A stretch of DNA of 64,000 bases from Gelidibacter salicanalis (GTDB taxonomy: Bacteria > Bacteroidota > Bacteroidia > Flavobacteriales > Flavobacteriaceae). Positions 49,612 through 59,489 of this stretch are shown here, one piece after another. The notes beneath the pieces are model-generated. The model was not told the origin of the DNA and made no database searches. It worked only from the letters and a program-made list of their open reading frames with translations. Location: NCBI RefSeq assembly GCF_007997285.1, contig NZ_VORX01000004.1, positions 353,209 to 417,208 of the forward strand, given 5' to 3'. Numbering within the stretch: the first letter of the stretch is position 1; every line of letters starts with the position of its first letter. The position numbers and the translations under genes are program-made.

Positions 49612-50713
49612 TATAGAATTATTTAAGCTTATTTAGATTTGGGATGGTTTAATCGCAGCTACTATAAATGAAAGGATGAAATTGTCACTCTGCATGGTTA
49701 TTTTTAATTATAACTATGGGCTGGTTTTTTAACAAATTATCTGTTAACATTTTTAAAATGCCTCTTTTCACCTTTTCAACGCTTCTTCAGCTCCGTTAAA
49801 ATACAGGAATTTTACAATACATTTTTTATTTTGTCCATTTAGATGAGCAAAGTCATTCGAAGAATTGTAGGTTTTATTAGTTTGATGTATCATTGAATAA
49901 TAATTCTCTTAATACAACTCCAATTTTTTATGAAGGAAGTCTTAAATTAAATTTATATATGATATGAGGGTGCGCAAAGATATTTATTATAAATTATTTT
50001 ATTGATATAATAACCATAAATATTCCCCTTTAAAGATAAGTTTGTCTGTTGGAAATCAATGGGGAGGAAGAAAAGTCAATATGACATGAGATCGGTAATA
50101 GTTCCAATAATTTCGGAGTGTTTAATTTGCTTTGGTGGAATTGATACCAATGTTTTTAAGTCGGTCTAGTGGTCATTTATCCCTTCTAAAATATGCATGG
50201 GTAGCGAATTAAAACTATCGTCTATGTAAGCAGTCCTCGCTGAATATTCCTGAAAACAACAATATTTTGCTGAAATCGCATGATATAAATGGTCTTGGAC
50301 CCCGAATTCAAAGCTTCATTTTCCGCATCATCTGACTGCTTTTTTGCTGTAAAAGAGTAGGAAATCGATCAAACTTAATCCTATATTTCTAGCTTGAACG
50401 TTAAGGCCGCTGAAATTCTACTTCGATAAAATCATCCATTTTCAAAATATCTATAGTAGTACATTGCCATTTAATTCTGCTCAATGCCTTATAATGGACA
50501 ATGCTCTTTCTTGGCTCCCATGCAAACGATAACAGTGTACCAATTCATTGCAAATCCCATAAAAATATTTACTATAGTTCTAAAACCAACTGCACCTCTA
50601 AGTTTGATGCTAAATGTGGATTCAACGCTAATAAATAAGCAAAAACAATTGAGTGAGAAGGAAGTTTAGTTTAAGGATTTATTATTAGTGATTATGATCA
50701 TTGGGAGGGCGTA
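49612..50713. other. Long intergenic region, AT-rich, possibly decayed
   Basis: About 1100 bases with no credible gene. A 61-codon + frame at 50484-50669 has a doubtful short reading (MQTITVYQFIANPIKIFTIV) that I cannot assign. The upper part contains the promoter of the kinase gene, but I cannot place it. The region may be decayed coding DNA. Confidence 0.35.
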
Positions 50714-51413
50714 TTATTGACTATATTTTTTCCTTTTATCCCACCAAATATAAACCCCAAAAATAATAAGACTCCCGACTGAGCCCCATAAAAGTCCATA
50801 TTTCAGCGAATCGATATTCTTACCCGTTATGGCAATCAATACTATTAAAGGTGCAATTCCTAATGCACTTGAACTAATAAATTTGAAATAATTCATTTTC
50901 AGAATTCCGGCAACAAAGCTTATGGCATCGTTAGATAAAAAAGGATTGATTCGGGTTATGACAACCCCCCCCAAATCCGTAATTTTTAACAAACGAAATA
51001 ACTTTTTTGGTAGTTTTTACACCTAATAATCTATCAATAAATGAGGGGCCCACATAATTTCCAATCATATAACCCACCGACGAAGCAATAATTACTGCGA
51101 TAAAAATTATAAGGTTTCCCCAGAGAGGACCGTAAGCAAGTATTGCCACTATCATTAATAAAATTGTGGGAATTACAAGTAAAAACATTTGAATGATCAT
51201 CGCCAAAATGATCACAATGGGACCCAGCCACCCAAACCCATCAATCCATTTTTTTATGCGTGCCTCTTCGTCACTAGTCAGGACATTCCAAGCTTCATCA
51301 AAAAAGATTTTTACAGAGGGAATTGTAAAATAACACCCGACTAAAATGGTCAGTAAGAGAAGAGAAAGATAGAGAGGTAATTTGCTTTTTTTTGGGGAGG
51401 ATTGTTTTTTCAT
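50714..51413 (-). pseudogene. TVP38/TMEM64-family membrane protein, split by a G8 frameshift
   Basis: Two overlapping frames together make one TVP38/TMEM64 (SNARE-associated, DedA-related) protein of about 230 residues. The first (51413 to about 50966) has helices near YLSLLLLTILVGCYF, IVIILAMIIQMFLLVIPTIL and LIIFIAVIIASSVGYMIGNY. The second (50992-50714) continues with FGGVVITRINPFLSNDAISF, the family's central motif, and two more helices. They are joined at a run of eight G on the coding strand (eight C at about 50965-50972). With seven G the frame restores FGGVVITRINPF exactly. So this is a one-base insertion in a homopolymer: a null allele, a slippage on/off switch, or a sequence error. 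Confidence 0.85.
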
Positions 51414-52220
51414 AGGTTATTCTTATGTTCAAATTATAGCATGTGGACCTTTTATTGGTGTCTTCATTGAGAAGCGAATGTCAGATTCAATGTCTGATTT
51501 TAGGTACTACTTGCCACACTTTCCATTACGGGTTTTTTCATCCTTAAAAACTGTAAATTTTCAATTGATGTTTTGATAACATTTTTAATGATGACATCTT
51601 CTGGGTCAGCCCACTTTCTCATTCGATATTCTAATTGCACCAGGATCCATGCTCTAAAAGTATGTTTTATCAATCTTATATATCTGTCAATTCGCCCCAT
51701 GATTGAATAGCGTATGAAGACCGACCTTGTCGAGCCCTTAACTAATTTCGTAGGAATGATAAAAAAATTCCCATTGTACCTCACCAATACGGGCAAAATA
51801 ATTTTTGATCGTGCATTTTAGTATTGCTAAAACCTCCGGCTATACAGAATCATCTTAGGGAGAATACTTAGGGTCATAAAAAGTAGCATAAATAAAATAA
51901 TTACCATGTTTGACATTGCTGTTTCAAAAATGTGACTTAAATCTGTAATGATTTGGGAAATCTCGTCAGCGAAAAATTGGAATGAAATTTACCGTGAAAA
52001 TGTGTTGATTTTCTATAAACCATATTTCGAACTATACGTAAATTTTTCATCGAAGCCTTGTTCACAAGAGTGCAATGGTACACGACTTTAACTTTCAGAT
52101 AATTTGGAGAGTATTTCACCAAAATACACGGTTTAGATGACAGCAGGAGAAGGGAAGAGGACTGTTGAGTTTAGAAAAAATAAATCGGCTTAAGTTCAGC
52201 GATTATAAAAGCCATAAATT
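51414..52220. other. Intergenic, with one doubtful minus-strand frame
   Basis: About 800 bases. A minus frame at 51500-51796 (98 codons, containing MGRIDRYIRLIKHTFRAWIL and EYRMRKWADPEDVIIKNVIK) has some protein-like character, but no family is recognised and there is no clear ribosome-binding site. I leave it unassigned. The rest shows nothing. Confidence 0.3.
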
Positions 52221-52257
52221 AAAAAGAACAGGTGCAAACTATGTTGACCTGTTCTTT
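52221..52257 (-). terminator. Terminator of nrdBA
   Basis: An 11-bp perfect stem, AAAGAACAGGT (52223-52233) with ACCTGTTCTTT (52247-52257), has a 13-base loop. On the minus strand the stem is followed by a T-run (TTCTTTTTAATTT). It lies 41 bases after the nrdA stop. Confidence 0.8.
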
Positions 52258-52297
52258 ACTATATTCGATAGCTTATTATTTGCCTATTTCGAAACCA

Positions 52298-54088
52298 CTA
52301 CGCCTCACAACTTGCACAGTCTTTTTTCTGAGCAAATTTTTGGGCAGCATTCATACTATGTTGGTAGTAGAGCGATTTTAATCCGAGTTTCCAAGCGGTA
52401 ACGTGAATTTTATTGATTTCTTTAACTGGCATTTGTGGATGTACAATAATATTTACCGATTGGCCTTGATCAATATGATTTTGCCGATTAGCTGCTTGGT
52501 ATATAAGGTCTAACTGATCAATTTCAGAATAGGTTTTAAATACGTCTCTTTCGTTTTCTGTTAAGAACTCAAGATGCTGTACGGAACCATCATTGTCACG
52601 AATATCTCGCCAAACCTCAGGCGTGTTTTTACCTTTTTCATCCAGCAACTGTTCTAGATATGAGTTTTTTATGGTTGTTTTTATCTTGGCAATATCTTTT
52701 ACATACACATTGGACCAGATTGGTTCTATGCCTTGAGAAACCTGACCTAAAATAAAAGCTGAAGACGTGGTTGGAGCAATTGCATTTAGTGTGGCATTGC
52801 GTCTTCCGTACCCTTTAAGAACTGCTGGTTCTCCAAATTTATCAGCCAGCTCTTCTGAAGCTTTATATGATTTTTCTTGAATGACTTTAAATATCTCGCT
52901 GTTTAAATCATATGCTTTTTGGCTGTTTAAAGGAAGCATTTTTGATTGCAATAAAGAGTGCCAGCCCAAAACGCCTAAACCTAAAGCACGATTGTCTTTG
53001 GCAAAGTTATAAGCGCGTTCCATAAACAGGAAAGTTTGCCTGTCTTCTCGACGATCTGAGTCGCGATATTCTTCCAATTTATCAATAAACTCAGTAATAA
53101 CAGCATCTAGGAAATAGACCATGGTTTCAACCGCGTCGCTATCTTTCCATTTATCGTAATGCAATAGGTTTACTGACGAGAGAACGCATACAAAGGACCA
53201 ATCGTCATTTGATGGCAACATAATTTCGGTACATAGGTTACTGGCGTAAATAGGTAAATCTTTATCCTTATAGACATCTGCGGCCCCATTATTGGCATTG
53301 TCTTTAAAGAAAATGTATGGGTACCCCATTTCTCCTCTTCGCTGTAGTACTTTTGCCCAAATAGCACGCTTTTTTTCATCGCCGTCTATCATCTCCTGCA
53401 TCCATTGGTTGGTAACCGTTACACCGTGGGTGAGTTCCTGAATAGGATTTCCTTCCGTACCAATTTCCAAAAATTCCATAATATCTGGATGTTCAACTGG
53501 TAAATACGGTGAAAAACGGCCGCGTCTTACTGATCCCTGACTCACAACATCCACCATGGATTCAAACAACTGCATAATATGGACGGCACCTGAAGCTTGC
53601 CCGTTGTTTTTTACTTCTGCACCACGATGGCGAATCTTTCCAAAATATCCTGAAGTTCCACCTCCAAGTTTAGACATCATTCCCACTTCTGATTGTGTGT
53701 AAAGGATGTTGCCCATATCATCCCCAATATGCGACCCAAAACAACTGATAGGAAGGCCTCTCTCTTTTCCGAAATTTGACCAAACCGGAGATGCCAGTGA
53801 GTAATAACCTTCAGACATGTAGTTGTAAAACTTGTCTGCATAGCCCGGGATGCCCAATATGTGTTCGGCTCTATCTGCTATTTCGCGAATGCGTACCTCT
53901 GCAGCCACGCCCGGTGATAGATACCCTGATGCTAAAAAGTTTCTACTATGCTCATTAAGCCATTCGAAGCCTTTTGGTTCCTTTTCTTCCGATTGATGAA
54001 GCGCCTCTTTACGGGCGTTTACCAAGTTGTCAGTTTCGGAAATTGTTTTTGAAGTCTGTGTGTCGAGAGTTGGATTTTGTTCGTTCAT
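52298..54088 (-). CDS. nrdA: Class I ribonucleotide reductase alpha subunit, without ATP-cone
   Basis: The 596-residue large subunit contains all catalytic parts: PISCFGS (first redox Cys), ASNLCTEIMLPS (the N-x-C-x-E active site), SLYYQHSM (double Tyr for radical transfer) and the C-terminal CASC redox pair. It is much shorter than E. coli NrdA (761 residues) because the N-terminal ATP-cone is absent. The ATP-cone sits instead on the partner NrdB, a setup known from flavobacterial NrdAi/NrdBi-type enzymes. It reduces NDPs to dNDPs. It starts directly after the nrdB stop (no gap) and the pair ends in a strong terminator. Confidence 0.93.
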   Translation of the reverse strand: MNEQNPTLDTQTSKTISETDNLVNARKEALHQSEEKEPKGFEWLNEHSRNFLASGYLSPGVAAEVRIREIADRAEHILGIPGYADKFYNYMSEGYYSLASPVWSNFGKERGLPISCFGSHIGDDMGNILYTQSEVGMMSKLGGGTSGYFGKIRHRGAEVKNNGQASGAVHIMQLFESMVDVVSQGSVRRGRFSPYLPVEHPDIMEFLEIGTEGNPIQELTHGVTVTNQWMQEMIDGDEKKRAIWAKVLQRRGEMGYPYIFFKDNANNGAADVYKDKDLPIYASNLCTEIMLPSNDDWSFVCVLSSVNLLHYDKWKDSDAVETMVYFLDAVITEFIDKLEEYRDSDRREDRQTFLFMERAYNFAKDNRALGLGVLGWHSLLQSKMLPLNSQKAYDLNSEIFKVIQEKSYKASEELADKFGEPAVLKGYGRRNATLNAIAPTTSSAFILGQVSQGIEPIWSNVYVKDIAKIKTTIKNSYLEQLLDEKGKNTPEVWRDIRDNDGSVQHLEFLTENERDVFKTYSEIDQLDLIYQAANRQNHIDQGQSVNIIVHPQMPVKEINKIHVTAWKLGLKSLYYQHSMNAAQKFAQKKDCASCEA

Positions 54089-55363
54089 TTAAAATAGGTC
54101 ATCACTGGTTATACTTTGGGTTCTTTTACTGTAATTGATAGAGCGTTTCACGAAGAAGTCACCGTGCTTGGTGCCAATAATTTCATCGTCAAACCATTCG
54201 GTTTGTGCCAAAAGGGTTTCGTCTATCTCAAATATTTTTTCTATTCCTATACTTTCAAGAGAATTGTTGAAGCGGTTTTTAATAAATTCATTAACCACAT
54301 TTTTAGGTAAAAAGTCAAGCTCTCCTTCCTCAAAAATCCAATCTACAATCCTACTTTCAGATACAAAAGCTTCGCGACATACTTCTTGGATTATGCCATT
54401 GTAACTTTCATCAAACCATTCTGGGTTTTCTTGTTTGATGATTTTAATAATATCAATTCCAAAATCGCCATGGATTTGCTCTTCCTTGGATGTGGCTTCT
54501 ACAACATTTGAAATGCCCTTAAGCATATTTTTATGTTTATTGAAAGCCATAATGATCAAAAATTGAGAGAATAGCGAAACGTGTTCTATAAAAAGGGAAA
54601 ATAAAAGAATGGATTCTGCATACTCTTTATTGTCTTCACTTTTGGCGTTTTTAAGGGCCGTTTCTAAATACTGCACTCGCATCATAATAGCAGGCTTTTT
54701 CTTGAGTTCCTTAAACTCTTCATTAAGTCCTAATATTTCAAGTAAGTGCGAATAGGCATCATGATGGCGAACTTCACTTTCTGCAAATGTGGCACCCACA
54801 GAACCAATCTCTGGTTTTGGCATTCTGTGATAGATATCTCCCCAAAATCCCTTTACCGCAACTTCAATTTGTGAGATGGCTAGCATGGTGTTTTTAATGG
54901 CGCTACGTTCAACTTCTGAAAGACGGGTTTTGAAATCCTGAATATCACTCGTGAAATTGAATTCGGTATGGATCCAATACGAATGTCGAATTGCAGGAAC
55001 ATACTCGTATAGTGCTGGATATTCGTAAGGCTTTAAATTAATTCGCTTCTCGAAAATGTTCAGCTTTCGTTTTTGGGTCTGTTGATTACGGAAGAGGATA
55101 TACCCTTTAGCCACATCAAAAAAACCGCTTTCCATTAATTTTGTTTCTACAAAATCCTGAACTTCTTCTACGGTAGGAATATAATTGGCATCCAATTGTT
55201 TTCTTTCTAAAAGTGCTTTATGGACGTTCTCAGAAATGCGCTGCGCATCTTCAACTTCACCATGGTTTGCAGCGCTCATGGCCTTTAATATGGCATCTGT
55301 AATCTTTTGTAAATGAAAGGGTTTTGTGCTAAAATCTCTTTTTAAAACGCTGATGATTTCCAT
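54089..55363 (-). CDS. nrdB: Class I ribonucleotide reductase beta subunit with N-terminal ATP-cone
   Basis: The 424-residue protein joins an ATP-cone (residues ~1-95; KPFHLQKITDAILKAMSAAN, VEEVQDFVETKLMES, AKGYILFRNQQ) to a ferritin-like beta subunit. Metal-site motifs are visible: AIKNTMLAISQIEVAVK, AESEVRHHDAYSHLL and TSKEEQIHGDFGID, each giving Glu/His ligands. In the characterised Leeuwenhoekiella enzyme the NrdB ATP-cone binds dATP, forms inactive beta tetramers and gives overall activity control, and the cofactor is a manganese pair; the same is likely here. The gene is first in the nrdB-nrdA operon. No convincing NrdR box was seen upstream. Confidence 0.92.
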   Translation of the reverse strand: MEIISVLKRDFSTKPFHLQKITDAILKAMSAANHGEVEDAQRISENVHKALLERKQLDANYIPTVEEVQDFVETKLMESGFFDVAKGYILFRNQQTQKRKLNIFEKRINLKPYEYPALYEYVPAIRHSYWIHTEFNFTSDIQDFKTRLSEVERSAIKNTMLAISQIEVAVKGFWGDIYHRMPKPEIGSVGATFAESEVRHHDAYSHLLEILGLNEEFKELKKKPAIMMRVQYLETALKNAKSEDNKEYAESILLFSLFIEHVSLFSQFLIIMAFNKHKNMLKGISNVVEATSKEEQIHGDFGIDIIKIIKQENPEWFDESYNGIIQEVCREAFVSESRIVDWIFEEGELDFLPKNVVNEFIKNRFNNSLESIGIEKIFEIDETLLAQTEWFDDEIIGTKHGDFFVKRSINYSKRTQSITSDDLF

Positions 55364-55739
55364 TGGAATAGGGAGTAATAATTATGAATTGATTTGAAAT
55401 GTAAAGTTGTAAATAATATCCATGTCTTTTGATTGAGACTATAAATTTTTGTCAAATGGTTATTAACAATTCAGAAAAATCTGGAACGTGTTGAGTAGCT
55501 GCAAGTTTATAAAATGAGATGAATTTTTTTTTATTTAGACCTTATTAATCCATTGGAAATTCTCTCTGCTGCAGATTGTTTTACCATCTAATTCACCAAT
55601 TATTTGTACAATATCGATGCGACGATCAATTCGGTTTTAAGATATGTCGTTGCCAGATACTTAAATTTTCTTGTTAATATATTTATAATAATATGTATAA
55701 CAGTAATGGAAATGGGAGAGGGGTGTTCATGAAAGTTAT
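55364..55739. other. Intergenic upstream of nrdB
   Basis: About 375 AT-rich bases that must contain the nrdBA promoter. No NrdR-box pair or RNA is recognised. It ends at the left target duplication (55731-55739) of MITE copy C. Confidence 0.35.
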
Positions 55740-55967
55740 CATTAGTGTCCGATAATAATAAATAATAAATTAACAAACTCATTAAAAGCAAGGGACATTA
55801 GAAGATTTCCGAAATGAGACCTTGCATTTTAGAAACGAAACTGTTTCTACCGAGAGGGAATGTGCGATTTTAATTTAAATGATCGTTGTTTGTCAGTTAG
55901 TTGCAAACAAGTCTTAATTCTTTATTCTAACAGCGCAGCGGTCTTGATTCTTTATCGGACAACAATG
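55740..55967 (+). mobile_element. MITE copy C (228 bp)
   Basis: The longest of the four copies. It begins CATTAGTGTCCGATAATA and ends TTTATCGGACAACAATG. The flanks GAAAGTTAT (55731-55739) and GATAGTTAT (55968-55976) are a 9-bp duplication with one mismatch, so it is probably the oldest insertion. It carries a small duplication (GAAACGAAACTG) absent from the others. Confidence 0.88.
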
Positions 55968-56368
55968 GATAGTTATATATTAAAAACTTTCTCTGCACAT
56001 TTCCACCACTCCTCAAAAAACCCCATTTAAGGCAAAGCGCCGCAATGAAAAATCTTGGATCCAATTTCTTAGTTTCTGACTTCCATGTCACTTGGAGCAC
56101 TTCACTTCAACTTAACTCAGCGCAGGCATTATCTAGCCAAATTAGACTTCCAAGATTATAGAAAACTATGTAGATAAGGAAAAAATTTTACGCTGTAAGG
56201 ACTCATACGTAATTTGAAATGTCATTTTATACGATTGATTTAGAAATTATAGAGACCCCTAATAAGTGGTTATAAAAAAGATTTATAGAACCACTTTTGC
56301 CACTGTATAACTTAAGAAATTCAAATGGAAAGAGACAGTTTTAAGGGGCATAGTTGTGACACCAAGAA
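55968..56368. other. Intergenic
   Basis: About 400 bases with no gene recognised, at the 3' end of the YczE-like gene. Confidence 0.4.
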
Positions 56369-57010
56369 TCAATAGCTTTCCTCTAATCTTGAACGCAGAC
56401 GCGTAAAGAACTTTAATGAAAATTGAAAAATTGGACTCAAGAGTAAGGTATAGATAAAAGTCACCCAAAAAACCGGACCGCCAAGTAGAAATCCAATAGC
56501 CAGCACGATGAGTTCAACCATGATTCTTGCTTTTACTACCGATAATCTGAATCGTTCTGACATGGAAAGCATGAATCCGTCTCGTGGCCCAGCACCTACA
56601 CCTCCTGAGACGTATAAACCACCTCCTAATCCTGTCAGCGAAATCCCCACAAGTAGTAAAAGGTAGTCTGTCCAAGTATTACTGGCATCTGGCAATATAC
56701 CTGACCAAAGAAATAGATCCATAATGGGACCTATTAGTAAAGCATTTAGAAATGTCCCGATATTGACATATTTCTTGCTTACCAACAACGAGATGCCAAT
56801 GAGCACAAAACCCACTATAATACTCCACGTGCCAATACTTAAACCAAAATGATCAAATAGTGCTACATTCAAAACATCCCATGGATGTAATCCCAAATAC
56901 TTCACCTTAACAGAAAAAGCTACTCCAAGTCCGAAACATATCAGACCGATAAAATAAAAGGTGTATCGAATACTCTTAGAGTGTACTGCTTTTACGCTAT
57001 GAACTTCCAT
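56369..57010 (-). CDS. YczE/YitT-type integral membrane protein
   Basis: The 213-residue protein has five to six membrane helices, starting at residue ~15 (FYFIGLICFGLGVAFSV), and the family's conserved LGLHPWDVLNVALFDHFGLS and GVGAGPRDGFMLSM segments, two related halves. It is a YczE/YyaS-type membrane protein of unknown transport role. It is monocistronic, placed between MITE copies C and D. The start is well supported by the first helix. Confidence 0.85.
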   Translation of the reverse strand: MEVHSVKAVHSKSIRYTFYFIGLICFGLGVAFSVKVKYLGLHPWDVLNVALFDHFGLSIGTWSIIVGFVLIGISLLVSKKYVNIGTFLNALLIGPIMDLFLWSGILPDASNTWTDYLLLLVGISLTGLGGGLYVSGGVGAGPRDGFMLSMSERFRLSVVKARIMVELIVLAIGFLLGGPVFWVTFIYTLLLSPIFQFSLKFFTRLRSRLEESY

Positions 57011-57219
57011 TAAATAACTTTGAAAAAAATTAAGCTTGCAAACTACGAAAAATGAGAGGGATTGAGGAATTCAATTTTATATTTCTGAATAAAAATACGC
57101 CACTAAAACATGTTGAATAACACCTTTAAGGCAACCAATGAAGTCATGTAAAATGGTTATTCTTTAAAATTTATAAGTAAAGCTGTATTTTCGGCGGTTC
57201 TGCTCATTACAAATCTAAT

Positions 57220-57442
57220 CATTAGTGTCCGATAAAAATAAATAATAAATTAACTAACTTATTTAAAGCAAGGGACATTAGAAGATTTCCGAAATGAGAC
57301 CTTGCATTTTAGAAACTGTTTCTACCGAGAGGGAATGTGCGATTTTAATTTAAATGATCGTTGTTTGTCAGTTAGTTGCAAACAAGTCTTAATTCTTTAT
57401 TTTAACAGCGCAGCGGTCTTGATTCTTTTTCGGACAACAATG
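57220..57442 (+). mobile_element. MITE copy D (223 bp)
   Basis: Same element as copies A-C. It begins CATTAGTGTCCGATAAAA and ends TTTTCGGACAACAATG, with one change in the right terminal repeat. An exact 9-bp duplication AAATCTAAT lies at 57211-57219 and 57443-57451. It sits at the edge of the traN remnant. Confidence 0.9.
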
Positions 57443-57500
57443 AAATCTAATATAAAAATCAATTCTAATTTAATAACTCAGTTAGAGCAGAAACTATAAG

Positions 57501-57792
57501 TTAATAAGTTCTATGGCTTTCACCATCTTTTTCGTTCAGTTCTAAAATTACCCTACGATCATTGGATAGTGAGAATTTTGGTAATACATATACAAACCTA
57601 GCCGTTTCATTCTCTTTTATTTTGGAAGGCAGATTGTATTATATAGTGGTTCATGATACAAACGTTGTAACGATTTTCTTTTTCCCTTCTGTTTCGTTTC
57701 AACCGAAAGTTTTAAGAAATTCAAATCATAATCCCAAGTAGAATTATTCTTAATCTCAACAACGAAATAAAGTTCTTCCGTATCAAAAACAA
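57501..57792 (-). pseudogene. traN: Fragment of conjugative transposon protein TraN (DUF4138)
   Basis: The minus strand reads NIVFDTEELYFVVEIKNNST and YDLNFLKLSVETKQKGKRKS, then, after a one-base shift near 57617-57620, ENETARFVYVLPKFSLSNDR and VILELNEKDGES to a stop at 57503-57501. This is the C-terminal half of TraN (DUF4138), a protein of Bacteroidota conjugative transposon transfer machinery. The 5' part is missing: the homology stops at about 57792 where the transposase fragment begins on the other strand. The frame break is at an A-run, where one A is missing. It is a relic of an integrated conjugative element. Confidence 0.75.
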
Positions 57793-57808
57793 TGTTTTCG
57801 ACACTCCC

Positions 57809-58441
57809 ATGGCTCTGGATGCCAAAGAACTCCTGGGAATGGAAGGTATGGACATCCTTACCGACAAGGGATACACCATCGCCAAGCATCTGGAAATCTG
57901 CACCAAGAACGGCATCACGCCCTACAGCGCTCCGAAGGACCACTCATCGCTCCATAACGGACGCTATCCAATGGTCTATTTCAAATATGACAGCATACAC
58001 GACACCTATACTTGTCCAGCAGACCAAGTGTTGACTACCAATGGAAGCATCTACGATAAAGCTGGCCACATGGTCAAGCACTACAAGAACAGAGAGGCCT
58101 GCAAGGTATGCCCTGTGAGAGATCTGTGCACCACCAATAAAAACGGACGCTTCATAGAACGCTCCATTTATCAGGAGGCTCTGGACGAAAACCAAAAAAG
58201 AGTGGAAGATAAACCGGAATATTACCGGCTCAGGCAAGAGGTCACCGAGCACCAATTTGGTACACTAAAAAGACAAAGGGGATTTACATATACATTGATG
58301 AGGGGAAAACAAAATGTACTCTCTGAGGTAAATCTTATGATGATTTGTTACAACTTGACTAGAACTTATGTCCATTCTTGGGCCAGAGGTGTTGAAAAAC
58401 AGGCTAAAAGGCTTTGCCTCACTATTTGCGACCATATTTGA
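57809..58441 (+). pseudogene. IS1182-family transposase, C-terminal part only
   Basis: The 210-codon frame holds the last part of an IS1182-type DDE transposase: MDILTDKGYTIAKHLEICTK, the cysteine-rich CKVCPVRDLCTTN and the final catalytic Glu in TEHQFGTLKRQRGF, followed by LMMICYNLTRTYVH. The N-terminal half with the first Asp residues is missing, so it is inactive. The left break at about 57800 adjoins the traN fragment. No terminal inverted repeat could be identified downstream. GC content is higher than in the surroundings, consistent with recent transfer. Confidence 0.82.
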
Positions 58442-58647
58442 AGAAGTTTTAGCCTATATGGGCAACTTTTATTTATTTGGAATACGAACCTGTATTTCAA
58501 AAGCAACAAAAAATACTGCCGTAACTGCTCTCTAAATGTTAATCCATTCATTAGCTTTAGTCAAAATTGAGTTGATGCACAGACTCACGTTGGCAACAAT
58601 TTGTAAGTGATGCATATTTGATGTATTTTTACATCAAAAAATAAATT

Positions 58648-58887
58648 ATGTCTAGACAAAGTATATCATTTACTAAGCCAAACGACGAATGGTTAAAAAA
58701 TCAAGTAGATAATAAAGAATATACAAGTAAAAGTGAACTTGTAAATGACTTGATTAGACAAGCTAGAAAGCAACAAGTCGAAATTGACTGGATTCGTACC
58801 AAATTGGATAAAGCTGAAAATAGCGGATTTTCGACTGACAGCAAAAATGAAATTTTAGCGCAATCAAAGTCTTTACTGAATGGCTAA
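58648..58887 (+). CDS. parD: ParD-type antitoxin
   Basis: The 79-residue protein has a ribbon-helix-helix N-terminus (SRQSISFTKPNDEWLKNQVD, SKSELVNDLIRQARK) and a disordered C-terminus that would bind the toxin. It overlaps the parE gene by eight bases. ParD represses the operon and blocks ParE. A promoter is not clearly visible. It lies just before the cassette array and is itself not flanked by matching end tags. Confidence 0.88.
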   Translation: MSRQSISFTKPNDEWLKNQVDNKEYTSKSELVNDLIRQARKQQVEIDWIRTKLDKAENSGFSTDSKNEILAQSKSLLNG

Positions 58888-59167
58888 ATATAAATTAAGT
58901 AACGAGGCTAAAGATGACTTAATTCGGATTCACCATTATGGAGTAAAAAAATTTGGAATACCTCAAGCGGATAAATATTTCGAATCATTTTTTGAATATT
59001 TTGACATGATCTCCAATAGACCTTTTTCATTTGAGTCGGTTGATTATATAAAAAAAGACTATAGACGCTGCGTTTGTGGTTTTGACAGCATTTATTTCAA
59101 AGTAAATGAAAATGTTGTAGAAATAATGGCAATAATAGGTCGACAAGATTTGACTGAAAAATTGTAA
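58880..59167 (+). CDS. parE: ParE-family toxin
   Basis: The 95-residue RelE/ParE-fold protein (KYKLSNEAKDDLIRIHHYGV, FFEYFDMISNRPF, YRRCVCGFDSIYFKVNENVV, AIIGRQD) ends with the ParE-type IIGRQD strand. Chromosomal ParE toxins poison DNA gyrase; this target is assumed from the family. It overlaps parD by eight bases. Such pairs stabilise neighbouring mobile or cassette DNA. Confidence 0.88.
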   Translation: MAKYKLSNEAKDDLIRIHHYGVKKFGIPQADKYFESFFEYFDMISNRPFSFESVDYIKKDYRRCVCGFDSIYFKVNENVVEIMAIIGRQDLTEKL

Positions 59168-59489
59168 CTGGAAATTATAAAAACGTGTTACAATAACTAA
59201 GAAGTACTCGGCTCGCCGATTAGTCCCTTCGGTCATGAGTATATTGACTAGAGTAGCATATTGTGTTAACGCATCCGATAGGTTTGCCGTCTATGGGTAA
59301 AACGTTTGGTTGAGGGTAGGGGTATTTTGAAGTTGTGCTGTGATTGATTTGGTCAAGTGTGTACATGCGTAGTGGTTACTTATAGGAAAGTGTCTTTTCT
59401 CATTTTGTTGGCATTATAAAATAAAAAGTGCTTTGGTTAAATTGTATCCTATCCTTAAAAGTAATATTTTTGATAAGGACATATAATAA
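59168..59489. other. Intergenic between parE and the cassette array
   Basis: About 320 bases. An inverted pair, ATTGTAAC at 59161-59168 and GTTACAAT at 59187-59194, spans the parE stop and may be a small hairpin. The remainder shows no gene, RNA or repeat and may contain the left edge of the array. Confidence 0.35.

Noticed and set aside
50714..51413. Programmed ribosomal frameshifting in the TVP38 gene
   Set aside because: No stop-proximal slippery signal with pseudoknot was seen and the family does not use frameshifting. A homopolymer indel explains it.
58589..58600. GTTGGCAACA upstream of parD as a further cassette boundary
   Set aside because: No complementary tag is found after parE and no attC-like stem precedes it, so parDE is not shown to be a cassette.
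59161..59194. ATTGTAAC/GTTACAAT inverted pair after parE as an attC site
   Set aside because: The loop is only 18 bases and lacks the stem, spacers and apical hairpin of sites 1-6. It may be a small hairpin or chance.
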